Below are positions 42,448 through 52,084 of a stretch of 64,000 nt of DNA, one piece after another. The stretch's first letter is position 1. Every line of letters starts with the position of its first letter. The translations under genes and the position numbers were made by a program. Below the pieces are notes generated by a model. That model did not search any database and was not told where the DNA came from. It saw only the letters and a list, made by a program, of their open reading frames with translations. Source of the DNA: Roseiarcus sp963709655 (GTDB lineage Bacteria > Pseudomonadota > Alphaproteobacteria > Rhizobiales > Beijerinckiaceae); the NCBI GenBank assembly GCA_963709655.1, contig CAVPXF010000026.1, positions 248,001 to 312,000 of the forward strand, read 5' to 3'.

Positions 42448-43797
42448 CTACGCCGTGACGGGGACCAGCTGCGCGCTGTCGCGTTTGACGCCGGCGCCCT
42501 TGCCGGCCTTGCTCTTGGCCGAGTTGACCTTCGCCGGCGGGATGAGCTTGGCCGGCTTCCCGTCGATCGTCGCCCAAAATTCACGCATGCGCGGAACGAT
42601 TTCGTTGCGGAACCGGGAGCCGTTAAACACGCCGTAATGCCCGACATCCTTTTGCACATAATCGACCTTCTTCAACTCCGGAATGTTTACGCAAAGCTCG
42701 TGCGCCGCATTGCACTGGCCGACCCCGGCAATGTCGTCGTTCTCGCCCTCGATCGTCATCAGGCCGCATCGGCGGATCGCCTTCGGGTCGACGAGAACGC
42801 CGCGATGCTTCATCTCCCCCTTGGGCAATTCGTGCCGGACAAACACGGTTTCGATCGTCTGCATGTAAAAGGCGGCGTCCATGTCCATCACCGCCAGGTA
42901 CTCGTCGTAGAAGTCGCGGTGTTTCTCCGCCGAGTCGCCATCGCCGGCGACGAGGTGGTTGAACATGCCGAAGTGGGCGTTGACGTGGCGATCGAGGTTC
43001 ATCGCCATGAATCCGGAGAGCTGCACGAAGCCCGGATAGACTTGCCGGCCGAAGGCCGGATAGGGGAACGGCACGGGATGCAGGACGTTGCGGCGGAACC
43101 ATTCGACGCCTCGCTTCTCGGCGAGCTTATTGACTTCGGTGGGGCTGCGTCGGGTGTCGATGGGGCCGCCCATCAGCGTCATGCTGGCCGGGACGTTCGG
43201 GTCGTCATTCGCCTCCATGATCGCGACGGCCGCGAGCAGCGGCACCGCCGGCTGGCAGACCGCGAGCGTGTGGACGCCGGGCCCGAGGTGATCGAGAATC
43301 AGGCGCAGATAGTCGATGTAGTCGTCGAGATCGAACTTACCAACCGCGAGCGGAACGAGGCGCGCGTCAGTCCAGTCGGTAATGTAGATGTCGCAATAGG
43401 GCAGCAGGGCCTCGACTGTTCCACGCAACAGCGTCGCATAATGACCAGACATCGGCGCGACGATCAACAGCTTCGGCTGGTTTTCCGCGTGGGGAAAGTC
43501 CGGCCGGACGAAGTGCAAAAGATTGCAGAACGGCCGGGTCCACACGACATCCTCGAGGATCGGGTGCACGGCCCCCTCGACCTCGAGTTCGTCGAGACCG
43601 AAGGTCGGCTTGCCGTATCGGCGCGTCATTCGCTCGAACAACTCGGCTCCGGCCGAGATGTTCTTGCCGATGGGCGTGTTCGACAACGGGTTCCATGGAC
43701 TGCGAAAAGCGAAATGGGCGGCGTCGGAAACAGCGCGCGCCGGGGCGAGCGCCATATGAGCCATTTCGTAAAACTGATAGGAATAACTGCGAAACAT
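42448..43797 (-). CDS. phaZ: Intracellular polyhydroxyalkanoate depolymerase (PhaZ, Cys-type)
   Basis: A 449-residue PHB depolymerase that breaks down stored poly-3-hydroxybutyrate. The nucleophile elbow is AVCQPAVPLLA with Cys181 replacing the usual Ser, as in the intracellular PhaZa group. Other marks are LLIVAPMSGHYATLLRGTVE, DIYITDWTDARLVPL and VQKDVGHYGVFNGSRF (catalytic His). The C-terminus has a basic Lys/Ala tail. The start at 43797 gives MFRSYSYQFYEM, the family N-terminus. With the hydroxybutyryl-CoA dehydrogenase at 20 kb this supports a PHB-storing organism. Confidence 0.95.
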   Translation of the reverse strand: MFRSYSYQFYEMAHMALAPARAVSDAAHFAFRSPWNPLSNTPIGKNISAGAELFERMTRRYGKPTFGLDELEVEGAVHPILEDVVWTRPFCNLLHFVRPDFPHAENQPKLLIVAPMSGHYATLLRGTVEALLPYCDIYITDWTDARLVPLAVGKFDLDDYIDYLRLILDHLGPGVHTLAVCQPAVPLLAAVAIMEANDDPNVPASMTLMGGPIDTRRSPTEVNKLAEKRGVEWFRRNVLHPVPFPYPAFGRQVYPGFVQLSGFMAMNLDRHVNAHFGMFNHLVAGDGDSAEKHRDFYDEYLAVMDMDAAFYMQTIETVFVRHELPKGEMKHRGVLVDPKAIRRCGLMTIEGENDDIAGVGQCNAAHELCVNIPELKKVDYVQKDVGHYGVFNGSRFRNEIVPRMREFWATIDGKPAKLIPPAKVNSAKSKAGKGAGVKRDSAQLVPVTA

Positions 43798-44108
43798 CGA
43801 GCGGTTCCCCCGGCAGGTGTTTCGATTGCCGAATGACAGCCGTGCCCTTGGTTCGGAAGCGTAACTTCGCAATACAGGTTTTTCAATTACGCCTTATGGC
43901 TAAGGGGCGCGTCCAATCGTCTCGCCCATCCGCCCATGGACGCCAGCACACAGCAGCCCCGCGGGGACAAGCGCGCGTTTCCGGACCTTCGGCTTGGCGC
44001 CTCGGAAGCTCCCACTTGTGGTCGCGGGATCACCCGCAGGTCGCACAGAGCGGCGCCCCGCCTCGCTGAAGTCTCGTCTCGGCGACGCCCACGCGGCGCC
44101 GAGGCGGA
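43798..44108. other. Intergenic region, nothing recognised
   Basis: About 310 bases between phaZ and grxD. Short open frames here have no motif and look like shadows. The phaZ promoter should lie at the left; no palindrome or RNA structure stands out. Confidence 0.45.
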
Positions 44109-44450
44109 TCAGACCTTGGCCTTGCTCTTCAATTCAACGCCGGCCTCGGTCAAAACGGAGGCAAGCTCGCCCGACTGAAACATTTCGCGGGTGATGTCGC
44201 AGCCGCCGATAAACTCCCCCTTGACGTAAAGCTGGGGAATGGTCGGCCAATTGGCGAACTCCTTGACGCCCTGTCGGAGATCATCGTCCTCAAGAATGTT
44301 GACGCCATGGACGGGCGCGCCGAGGTAGTCGAGGATCTGGATCACCTGACCCGAGAACCCGCATTGGGGGAACTCCGGAGTTCCCTTCATGAAAAGAACG
44401 ACCGGGTGTTCCGCAATCAGCTTCTCGATCCGTTCACGTGCATTCGCCAT
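44109..44450 (-). CDS. grxD: Monothiol glutaredoxin, Grx4 family
   Basis: A 113-residue CGFS glutaredoxin (Cys30 in PQCGFSGQV) with WPTIPQLYVKGEFIGGCDI. Such proteins bind a [2Fe-2S] cluster with glutathione and pass it to BolA or iron-sulfur targets. BolA and purL genes that often precede it are not present here. Confidence 0.96.
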   Translation of the reverse strand: MANARERIEKLIAEHPVVLFMKGTPEFPQCGFSGQVIQILDYLGAPVHGVNILEDDDLRQGVKEFANWPTIPQLYVKGEFIGGCDITREMFQSGELASVLTEAGVELKSKAKV

Positions 44451-44554
44451 CGCGCTGGTTCCTTTTCGGAGCGGGGGTCAAGGTCCCGCCCGTTCAACAG
44501 CCTGAGATATAGAGCCTGCCGGCGCGGGTCGCCAGCGGGCGGCCTTCAGAAAAT

Positions 44555-45574
44555 TCAACCCCCCGTCGCACTCATATGACGGCCGACTGCGGGCTTCGCC
44601 GCGCGGGCGATGACGAAATCGTGGCTTTTGGGCTTGCGCGCAATCGCCGCGCCGATGGCGGAGACGAGCGGCTCATCGGATTCCGAGCCGCGCAGCGGCT
44701 CGCGCAAGTCGGCCGCGTCCTCCTGGCCAAGGCACATGTAGAGCGTGCCGGTGCAGGTCACCCGGACCCGGTTGCAGCTCTCGCAGAAATTGTGAGTGAG
44801 CGGCGTGATGAAGCCGACCCGTCCCCCGGTCTCGCGGACGTCGAAATAGCGGGCGGGGCCACCCGTCGCGTAGGCCGAGGGCGTCAGCGTCAGGCTTTGC
44901 TCGAGATCCCGCTTGAGCTCGGTCAGCGGCATGAACTGGTCGGCGCGGTCCTCTTCCATCGCCCCGAGCGGCATCACCTCGATGAAGGTGAGATCGAAGC
45001 CGCGGCCATGCGCCCAATCGACCAGCGAGCGGGCCTCGCCGTCGTTGAACCCCTTGAGCGCAACGGCGTTGATCTTCACTTTGAGCCCGGCAGCGACAGC
45101 GGCGTCAATACCCGCCATCACGTTCGCGTGGTCGCCCCAGCGGGTCACCGCACGGAACTTGGCGGGATCGAGCGTGTCGAGCGAGACGTTGATTCGCCGG
45201 ACGCCGCAATCCGCGAGCTCTTGGGCGAAACGCGCGAGCTGCGAGCCGTTGGTGGTCAGGGTGACCTCGTCGAGTTCGCCGCTTGCAAGATGGCGCTTCA
45301 GTCCGTGAAACAGCGACATCACATTGCGGCGGACGAGCGGCTCGCCCCCGGTGATGCGCAGCTTGCGCGCGCCGAGCCGAACAAAGGCCGAGCACAGGCG
45401 GTCGAGCTCCTCGAGCGACAGAATGTCCCGCTTGGGCAGGAAATTCATGTCCTCGGACATGCAATAGACGCAGCGGAAGTCGCAGCGATCGGTCACGGAC
45501 ACGCGCACATAGGCGACGTGGCGGCCGAACGGGTCGATCAGCTTCGAGTCGGGAGCGGGGGAAAGGGCGTCCAT
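44555..45574 (-). CDS. moaA: GTP 3',8-cyclase MoaA
   Basis: A 339-residue radical-SAM enzyme that starts molybdenum cofactor synthesis from GTP. The N-terminal cluster is CDFRCVYC (Cys31, Cys35, Cys38), the second is in NFCESCNRVRVTCTG, and the protein ends in the conserved Gly-Gly (SATGG). It provides cofactor for the molybdoenzyme AioA encoded at the right end. The start at 45574 gives the family N-terminus; the frame is open upstream. Confidence 0.96.
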   Translation of the reverse strand: MDALSPAPDSKLIDPFGRHVAYVRVSVTDRCDFRCVYCMSEDMNFLPKRDILSLEELDRLCSAFVRLGARKLRITGGEPLVRRNVMSLFHGLKRHLASGELDEVTLTTNGSQLARFAQELADCGVRRINVSLDTLDPAKFRAVTRWGDHANVMAGIDAAVAAGLKVKINAVALKGFNDGEARSLVDWAHGRGFDLTFIEVMPLGAMEEDRADQFMPLTELKRDLEQSLTLTPSAYATGGPARYFDVRETGGRVGFITPLTHNFCESCNRVRVTCTGTLYMCLGQEDAADLREPLRGSESDEPLVSAIGAAIARKPKSHDFVIARAAKPAVGRHMSATGG

Positions 45575-45647
45575 TCGCCAAAGATAACTGCCCGCACGCC
45601 CTAAAAAAAGGTGTCCGCCGGGTAAAGGGCGGACACAGCCGCAAAAT

Positions 45648-46202
45648 TTAGCGAGTGACGACGACTCGGGTCCCAACCCGGGCGCGGCCGTAGAGGTCGA
45701 TCACGTCGTCGTTGGTCATGCGGATGCAGCCCGACGACACCGCCTGCCCGATCGTATCCGGCTCATTCGAGCCGTGGATTCGATAAAGCGAGCCGCCGAG
45801 ATACATGGCGCGCGCGCCGAGCGGATTGTCGATGCCGCCGACCATGTGGCGCGGCAGGTCGGGACGGCGCCTCAGCATTTGCGACGGCGGCGTCCAGTCC
45901 GGCCACTCGCGCTTGTTGGCGATTCGGGTGACGCCCTGCCAGGTGAAGCCCGGACGGCCGACGCCGACGCCATACTTGAGCGCCTGATGATCGGGCAGGA
46001 CGTAATAAAGCCTCCGCTCTCCGGTGCGGATGATGATCGTGCCCGGCGCTTCCTTGCCGTCGAACTGAACGGTCTCGCGCGGAACCGGCGAGGCGACCGG
46101 CTGGAGCTGCGAATCGAGGGCGTTGGCGAAAACCGGCGCGACGCCGGCGCTCAGCATGAGGCCGGCCAAAGCGGCGGCGGCTTGGACGAGAATACGGCGC
46201 AT
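45648..46202 (-). CDS. L,D-transpeptidase (YkuD family)
   Basis: A 184-residue exported enzyme with a signal peptide (residues 1-27) and YkuD domain: GTIIIRTGERRLYYVLPD, RIANKREWPDWTPPSQM, NPLGARAMYLGG and RIHGSNEPDTIG then SSGCIRM with the catalytic Cys. It is the second L,D-transpeptidase of the window and follows moaA in orientation with a 73-base gap. Confidence 0.93.
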   Translation of the reverse strand: MRRILVQAAAALAGLMLSAGVAPVFANALDSQLQPVASPVPRETVQFDGKEAPGTIIIRTGERRLYYVLPDHQALKYGVGVGRPGFTWQGVTRIANKREWPDWTPPSQMLRRRPDLPRHMVGGIDNPLGARAMYLGGSLYRIHGSNEPDTIGQAVSSGCIRMTNDDVIDLYGRARVGTRVVVTR

Positions 46203-46409
46203 GAGGTTCCCCCGACTTGTCTAGCCCGACGACACACAGACACCCATCGACCGCCGGAAAACTCGGCGAGACCGCGGCGTGTTCCGCCCTGATTTATGGC
46301 GGAGCGGCGCCATCGCGCAATGCTGCGGACGCGCCGCGGTCCGATAATCCGCAATTTGCGTAAAATTGTTGCAACCCGAGCACAATACTCGCGCGGAGCG
46401 AGTGGGAGA

Positions 46410-47504
46410 TCACGAAGTTTTGATCGCGACAGCCAGGCTTCGCCCCGCGTCGTCGAACGCATGAATATCCTCGGCCGGCGCGCTCAGAGTGACAGAATCG
46501 CCTGGCGAAGGCGTTTCGCGACCACGGATTTCGGCCACCATCAGCTTGTCGTCGGCGCGCCGGACGTGGGCGTAGGAGGCCTCGCCCAGTCGTTCGACCA
46601 GTTCGACGACGCCTTTGGCCGCGAAGGCGCCGTTTCCCGCTGTCGCCAGGTGCTCCGGCCGCACGCCGATCGTCAGACCGTCGCCGGACCGGAGCGTGCG
46701 CGCCGGCAGCCTCATCGGCGCCATCGACGCGCCTTCGACCTCAGCCGTCCCGTTGTCGACGCGCTCGACCGTCGCCGGAAAGAAATTCATCGCCGGCGAA
46801 CCGATGAAGCCGGCCACAAACAGGTTGGCCGGTTCGTAGTAGAGGTCGAGCGGCTTGCCGACCTGCTCGATGCAGCCCTGGTTCATCACCACGATCCGGT
46901 CGGCGAGCGTCATCGCCTCGATCTGATCGTGGGTGACATAGACGATGGTCGCCTTGAGGAGCCGGTGGAGACGGGCGATCTCGACCCGGGTCGAGACGCG
47001 CAGCGCCGCGTCGAGGTTCGACAGCGGCTCGTCGAAGAGGAACACGTCCGGCTCCCGCACAATCGCGCGGCCGATCGCGACGCGCTGGCGTTGGCCGCCC
47101 GAGAGGTCGCGCGGATAGCGCTGAAGCAACGGCTCGAGCCGCAGCATGCGGGCAGCCTCGGCGACCCGGCGCTCCCGCTCGGCGGCCCCGACGCCGGTGA
47201 ACTTGAGCCCGAAGGTCATGTTCTTGCGCACGTCCATGTGCGGGTACAGCGCATAGGACTGGAACACCATCGCGATTTTGCGCTCGGCCGGGGCGAGCGC
47301 GTTCACCTTGCGGTCGGCGATGACGATGTCGCCCGAGGTCGGCGCGTCGAGACCGGCGATCATGCGCAGAAGCGTCGACTTACCGCAGCCGGACGGACCG
47401 ACCAGCACGACGAACTCGCCGTCCTCGATGCCGAGGTTGATGTCGATGAGAACCTTGGCGTCGCCGTAGCTCTTGTTGAGTTTTTCAATCCGCAGACCCG
47501 CCAT
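46410..47504 (-). CDS. Sugar ABC transporter ATP-binding protein (UgpC/MsmX type)
   Basis: A 364-residue ATPase with Walker A GPSGCGKST, the PxxxR-type Q-loop VFQSYALYPHMDV, signature LSGGQRQR, Walker B DVFLFDEPLSNLD and switch VTHDQIEAM, plus the C-terminal TOBE/OB domain. This class energises family-1 carbohydrate importers and can be shared between systems. It ends the six-gene murQ-ABC operon; the preceding DUF1493 gene stops 6 bases before its start. Confidence 0.95.
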   Translation of the reverse strand: MAGLRIEKLNKSYGDAKVLIDINLGIEDGEFVVLVGPSGCGKSTLLRMIAGLDAPTSGDIVIADRKVNALAPAERKIAMVFQSYALYPHMDVRKNMTFGLKFTGVGAAERERRVAEAARMLRLEPLLQRYPRDLSGGQRQRVAIGRAIVREPDVFLFDEPLSNLDAALRVSTRVEIARLHRLLKATIVYVTHDQIEAMTLADRIVVMNQGCIEQVGKPLDLYYEPANLFVAGFIGSPAMNFFPATVERVDNGTAEVEGASMAPMRLPARTLRSGDGLTIGVRPEHLATAGNGAFAAKGVVELVERLGEASYAHVRRADDKLMVAEIRGRETPSPGDSVTLSAPAEDIHAFDDAGRSLAVAIKTS

Positions 47505-47509
47505 CGCTT

Positions 47510-47908
47510 CTATCCCGCCGTCCGCCAAGGGTTTTCGGAGTCGTTTCCGGGAAGGGAAGACGGCGGCCATTTGCCGCGATGCACCGCGTCGACGAGATGT
47601 CTGACGGTGAGAGACTTGTAGACGATCGGGCCTCGTCCGATCACCTGTCGCCAAAGCCATAGCAACCCGTCCACGAAAAGGGACGGCTCGCCCGGAACGT
47701 ATTCGTTCCAGTTCAGCCGACTGAAATCGGTCCCATACCTTTTGTTCAGATACAATCCGATCTCCCAGGCGTCCATGCCGTTGAGACCTAGGTCTTTGTA
47801 TATTTCAGAATGAAGATTGACGTCGACTTTCCTGACGCGGCGCGGGCGCAACCACTCGATGAGGTCTCGTTCCACATCGTCGTCCGCGCTGGGCATTTCG
47901 TCCGCCAT
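47510..47908 (-). CDS. DUF1493-like (acyl-carrier-protein-like) protein inside an ABC operon
   Basis: A 132-residue acidic protein. The N-terminal part reads EIYKDLGLNGMDAWEIGLYL, then YGTDFSRLNWNEYVPGE, resembling DUF1493, a helical family with an ACP-like look but no clear phosphopantetheine Ser here. The C-terminal 50 residues (SLTVRHLVDAVHRGKW) are also seen in that family. It starts 1 base before the permease stop region ends and 6 bases ahead of the ATPase, so it is translated within the operon. Function unknown. Confidence 0.7.
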   Translation of the reverse strand: MADEMPSADDDVERDLIEWLRPRRVRKVDVNLHSEIYKDLGLNGMDAWEIGLYLNKRYGTDFSRLNWNEYVPGEPSLFVDGLLWLWRQVIGRGPIVYKSLTVRHLVDAVHRGKWPPSSLPGNDSENPWRTAG

Positions 47909-47909
47909 C

Positions 47910-48740
47910 CTACTTCACCGCGCCGGCGGTGAGGCCGCTGATCAGCTGACGAGAGAAGATGATGTAGATCGCGACGACCGGCAGGATCGCCATCGAAAGC
48001 GCGGCGAGCACCGAATTCCAGTCGGTGATGTACTGGCCGAGGAATTGCTGCACCCCGAGCGTGATGGTGTGGGTGGAATCCGACGAGGTCAGGATCAGCG
48101 GGAACCACAGGTCGTTCCAGATCGGCACGATGGTGAAGACGGCGACGGTGGCGATGGCGGGGCGCAGCAGCGGCGCGATCACCTCGAAGAAGATCCGCGT
48201 CTCCGGCACCCCGTCGCAGCGGGCGGCGTCGCGCAGGTCCTTGGGGATCTGCTGGACGAACTCGCTGAGAATGAAGATCGACATCGGCAGCCCTTGCGCG
48301 ACATAGACAAGGACGAGCGCGGTCAGCGTGTCGTTGAGACCGGCCTCGCGCATCATCTTGAGGATCGCCACCGAGCCGAGCCTGATCGGCACCATGATGC
48401 CGATCGACAGGAAGAGCGCGAGCGCCGTCGAGCCGCGGAACTTGTATTCCGTCAGCGCCCAGGCCGCCATCGCGCCGAACAGCAGCACGAGGCCCATGCT
48501 GACCAGGGTGACAATCACCGAATTTGCGAAATAGGTCCCGATATACGAGGCGGTGAACACCTTGTGATAGCCGATGAGCGAGAAGGTCTCGGCGTTCGGC
48601 GGCGCGAGCGGCGCGCCGAAGATCGCGTTGCGCGCCTTGAACGAGTTCATCACCACCAGCAGGATCGGCCCGACGGCGAGCAAGCTATAGGCGATCAGGA
48701 TGATGTGGACGCCGAGCGTCTCGGCCCGCTGCTTCAGCAT
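47910..48740 (-). CDS. Sugar ABC transporter permease (MalG type)
   Basis: A 276-residue permease with six membrane segments and the EAA loop DAARCDGVPETRIFFEVIAPL. It pairs with the MalF-type permease just upstream (8-base gap) to form the channel for a carbohydrate ligand. Confidence 0.93.
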   Translation of the reverse strand: MLKQRAETLGVHIILIAYSLLAVGPILLVVMNSFKARNAIFGAPLAPPNAETFSLIGYHKVFTASYIGTYFANSVIVTLVSMGLVLLFGAMAAWALTEYKFRGSTALALFLSIGIMVPIRLGSVAILKMMREAGLNDTLTALVLVYVAQGLPMSIFILSEFVQQIPKDLRDAARCDGVPETRIFFEVIAPLLRPAIATVAVFTIVPIWNDLWFPLILTSSDSTHTITLGVQQFLGQYITDWNSVLAALSMAILPVVAIYIIFSRQLISGLTAGAVK

Positions 48741-48748
48741 CTGGACCC

Positions 48749-49699
48749 CTAGAACGCGTATCGCCGCAGGCGGCGCTGGACGATGAACAGATAAAGGCAG
48801 ACGCCGACGAGGATGATGAAGAACATCACCGTCGCCACGGCCGCGCCCATGGTCGGGTTGCCGAGCTGGAGCTGGTTGCCGAAGAAGGTGCGATAGAAGA
48901 ACGTGCCGAGGATGTCGGAGGCGAAATTCGGCCCGGCGAGCGCGCCCTTGACCGAATAGATGAGATCGAAGGCATTAAAATTTCCGACGAAGGTCAGGAT
49001 CGACACGAGGCCGATGGTGGGCAGCACCAGCGGCAGCTTGATGTGCCAGAAGATGCGGAGTTGGCCCAGTCCGTCGACCCGGGCGGCATCGACGAGCTCG
49101 TCGGGAATGTTGAGCAGCGCCGCGTAGATCAGCATCAGCGGGATGCCGACGAACTGCCAGACGGAGATCAGCGCCAGCGTGACGAGGGCCGTCGACGGCA
49201 GGCCGAGCCAGGGAGCAAACCAGCTCCCGAGGCCGACCGCCTTCAGCACGCCTTCGGCGACGCCCCACAAGGGCGACAAGATCAGGCTCCACGCAAACCC
49301 GACGATGACCACCGAAAGCATGGTCGGCAGGAAAATCACCGTGCGGTAAAGGCCCTTGAGCTTCAGCCCCGGCAGGCTGAGAAGCCCAGCCAGCGCGATG
49401 CCGATCGGGTTCTGCACCGCCATGTGGACGGCGAAGAAGATCAGGTTGTTCTTGGCCGCGTTCCAGAACGGCTTCGACCAGGTCGAGTCGGAAAGGAGCG
49501 TGACGAAATTGGCCAGCCCAATGAAATGGTCGGCGCCGGACGTATCGGCCGTATAGGTCGACAGCCCCATCGTGGCGAGCAGCGGATAAATGGAAAAGAG
49601 CGTGTAGACGGCCACCGACGGCCCGAGGAACAGCGCCATCAGCGCGAGGAAACGGCCTCGCGGCATTGAGGCGACGACTTGGGACGGGGGTTCGGCCAT
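48749..49699 (-). CDS. Sugar ABC transporter permease (MalF type)
   Basis: A 316-residue permease with six to seven membrane segments and the EAA loop DAARVDGLGQLRIFWHIKLP. It follows the binding-protein gene after a gap of 124 bases that contains a hairpin. Confidence 0.93.
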   Translation of the reverse strand: MAEPPSQVVASMPRGRFLALMALFLGPSVAVYTLFSIYPLLATMGLSTYTADTSGADHFIGLANFVTLLSDSTWSKPFWNAAKNNLIFFAVHMAVQNPIGIALAGLLSLPGLKLKGLYRTVIFLPTMLSVVIVGFAWSLILSPLWGVAEGVLKAVGLGSWFAPWLGLPSTALVTLALISVWQFVGIPLMLIYAALLNIPDELVDAARVDGLGQLRIFWHIKLPLVLPTIGLVSILTFVGNFNAFDLIYSVKGALAGPNFASDILGTFFYRTFFGNQLQLGNPTMGAAVATVMFFIILVGVCLYLFIVQRRLRRYAF

Positions 49700-49782
49700 C
49701 TTCGCGCGCGCCGTTGTCCGGGGGAAACCGCAAGCCTCGCCGCTTCAACTCGTCGCCGTCAAGCGCGATTTCGCATGGGGTA

Positions 49783-49809
49783 CGCCCCCCGCCGGCAAAG
49801 CGGAGGGCG
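49783..49809 (-). terminator. Hairpin between binding-protein and permease genes
   Basis: On the minus-strand transcript CGCCCUCCG pairs with CGGGGGGCG (nine pairs, one G-U) over a 9-nt loop. It lies 15-41 bases after the binding-protein stop. No U-tract follows, so it may stabilise the upstream message or partly stop transcription, a common way to make excess binding protein. Confidence 0.5.
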
Positions 49810-49823
49810 CGGGGTTCAGCCGG

Positions 49824-51083
49824 TCACTTGCCGGGCTTGTACCACTTGTCGAGACCGTCCTGGAGCTGCTTGCCGGCGGCTTCGGGGCTCAGCGTGCCGT
49901 TGATGACCTGGGCCGACACGTTCCACAGCTCGTTCTCCAGGTTCGGCGTCCCGCGCGACAGGATCTGGTAGGAGTTGCGGATCGTCGACTTGCAATCCTT
50001 GCGCCAGCCGACCATGGTCGCGGCGAGCGGGTCGTCGATCTTCACCGGCTCTTTGCTGAGCGGGAAGAAGCCCGGCAGCGCGTTGGCGTAGAGCGTGGCG
50101 AATTCCGGGGTCGTCAGCCATTCGAGGAACTTCTTTGCGTCCTCCTTGTCCTTCGACGCCGAGTTGACGCCCATCGCGATGTCGGTGTGATCGGAGATGT
50201 AGCATTGCGTGTCGCCGGCCGGCAGTGGCGGCGGGAACGCGCCCATCGGGAATTTGGCCTGCGCGCGGAAGGTCGAGATGTCCCAGGAGCCGGCAGGATA
50301 GATCGCCGCCTTGCCGAGCGAGAACAGGTTCTGGCTGTCGGGATAGGTCTGCGCCTGGAAGCCGTTGCCCATGTAGGGCGCCCAGGACGCGAGCTCCTTG
50401 AACACCGCGATATATTGCGGATCGGTGAACTTCTCCTTGCCGGCGATCAGCGCCAGGCGCCCGGTCTCGCCCTTCCAGTAGTTAGGGCCGATGTTCTGGA
50501 AGCCCATGGTCGCGGCCTCCCACTGGTCCGCGGTGCCCATGTCGATCGGCGTGTAGGTCCCGTCCTTCTTCAGCTTGTCGAGAATCGCGTGAAACTCCGC
50601 CATCGTCTTGGGCGGCGTGGCGCCGACCTTCTTGAAGGCGTCCTCATTGTAGATGAAGCCGTGTATCACCGATGCCATCGGCACGCAGAAGGTGGTCTTG
50701 CCGTCGTCCGTCGTCCAGGCGGATTTAGCGACGTCCGAGAAATTATCCATGCCCTTGATGTCATTGACACTGTCGAGCTGATGCTTGTTGTAGAGGTCGA
50801 GCGAGGCGTCAAACGGCCGGCAGGCGATGATGTCGCCGGCGGTGCCCCCAGCCAGGCGGGCGTTGAGCGCGGCGTTGTATTCCTTCGGCGCGGAGGGCGA
50901 GAATTCGACCTTGATGTCGGGATAATGCTTATTGAAGGCGGGGATGATCTTGCTGTTCCAGATGTCGGCGTCGTCGTTGCGCCAGCTCTCGATCTTGAGC
51001 GAGCCGGCCTGGGCCGCCGCCAGCCCCGTCAACAGCGCCGCCAGCGCGACGCCGCCGCGCGTCCATGCGAAAAAACTCTTCAT
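49824..51083 (-). CDS. Sugar ABC transporter substrate-binding protein (family 1)
   Basis: A 419-residue periplasmic protein with a signal peptide (residues 1-27). Family 1 marks include IESWRNDDADIWNSKIIPAF, NARLAGGTAGDIIACRPFD, VIHGFIYNEDAFKKVGATPP and GKAAIYPAGSWDIS. Its position between murQ and the permeases suggests an amino-sugar or peptidoglycan-fragment ligand, an inference from context only. Confidence 0.93.
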   Translation of the reverse strand: MKSFFAWTRGGVALAALLTGLAAAQAGSLKIESWRNDDADIWNSKIIPAFNKHYPDIKVEFSPSAPKEYNAALNARLAGGTAGDIIACRPFDASLDLYNKHQLDSVNDIKGMDNFSDVAKSAWTTDDGKTTFCVPMASVIHGFIYNEDAFKKVGATPPKTMAEFHAILDKLKKDGTYTPIDMGTADQWEAATMGFQNIGPNYWKGETGRLALIAGKEKFTDPQYIAVFKELASWAPYMGNGFQAQTYPDSQNLFSLGKAAIYPAGSWDISTFRAQAKFPMGAFPPPLPAGDTQCYISDHTDIAMGVNSASKDKEDAKKFLEWLTTPEFATLYANALPGFFPLSKEPVKIDDPLAATMVGWRKDCKSTIRNSYQILSRGTPNLENELWNVSAQVINGTLSPEAAGKQLQDGLDKWYKPGK

Positions 51084-51093
51084 CCTACCCTCC

Positions 51094-52077
51094 TCATCCG
51101 ACGGGCTTCATGCCCGCGCTCGAATCGACGTCCGCTCCCGCGCCCCTGACGCGCGTGAGAATTCGGGAAAGGTCGCCGTCGCAATCGGCGACGAGCGCAC
51201 GGGCTCGAGCGGCGTCGAGCCGGCCCGCCGCGGCCGCGATGGCGACCGGCACGTCGTTCTGCGCCTCGGCCAGCGCGGCTGAGGCCGCGGCTTCGCCGAC
51301 CGCCGCCACGCGGGCGACGATGCCCTGGGCTCGCGCGCGCAGCTTGGCGTTGTCGGGGCGGACGTTGACCATCAGGCCGTCATGGACCCAGCCGAGTTCG
51401 GCCGCCGCGAGCGTCGAGATGACGCCGAGCGCCGCCTTCTGCGCCGTGCCGGCGGCGAGCCGCGTCGAGCCCTCGACGGCCTCCCGGCCGACATCCAGCA
51501 TGACGGGCGCGTCCGCAACGGCGGCGAGCGGCGAGCCGGTCCGGCAGACGATGGCGACGACGCGCGCGCCGGACGCATGGGCGCAGCCGGCGCCGGCGAG
51601 GGTGAAAGGGGTGGCGCCGCTCGCCGAGACGGCGATCACGGCGTCGTTCGCACAGACTGCGAGCCTCTCGACAGCCGCCTCGGCCGCAGGCTCGTCGTCC
51701 TCGCCGGAGCCGTCGACCGAGAAGCGCTCGCCATTGGGGGTGACGAAACGGATGCGCCCGGGATCCAGGCCGAAGGTCCCGGGCAGCTCCAGCCCGTCCT
51801 GCATCGCCAGCAATCCGGAGGAGCCCGCCCCGACGTAAATCAGCCGGCCGCCGCGACGCAGCGCGCCTGCGACAAGCCCAGCCGCACGGGCGAGCGCCGC
51901 ACGCTCCCTCGCCGCGCAATCGACGGCGCGGACCTGCCCCGCGAGAAGGGCGTCGATCAGCGACGCCCGGGATTCGCCGGCGTGACGTGAGGCTTGCGCG
52001 TTCGCGGACGCCAACAACTCCCTCCTTGCATCAGGCTTGGACCCCTTGAGGCCCTCTTGTGTTTCATTATGGGCCAA
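51094..52077 (-). CDS. murQ: N-acetylmuramic acid 6-phosphate etherase
   Basis: A 327-residue SIS-domain lyase that removes the lactyl group of MurNAc-6-phosphate to give GlcNAc-6-phosphate. Motifs are IYVGAGSSGLLAMQDGLELP, IAVSASGATPFTLAGAG, GREAVEGSTRLAAGTAQKAA and LMVNVRPDNAKLRARA. It heads the operon with the sugar ABC genes (10-base gap to the binding protein) and is divergent from the GntR gene across only 42 bases. Confidence 0.92.
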   Translation of the reverse strand: MAHNETQEGLKGSKPDARRELLASANAQASRHAGESRASLIDALLAGQVRAVDCAARERAALARAAGLVAGALRRGGRLIYVGAGSSGLLAMQDGLELPGTFGLDPGRIRFVTPNGERFSVDGSGEDDEPAAEAAVERLAVCANDAVIAVSASGATPFTLAGAGCAHASGARVVAIVCRTGSPLAAVADAPVMLDVGREAVEGSTRLAAGTAQKAALGVISTLAAAELGWVHDGLMVNVRPDNAKLRARAQGIVARVAAVGEAAASAALAEAQNDVPVAIAAAAGRLDAARARALVADCDGDLSRILTRVRGAGADVDSSAGMKPVG

Positions 52078-52084
52078 GTGTATA

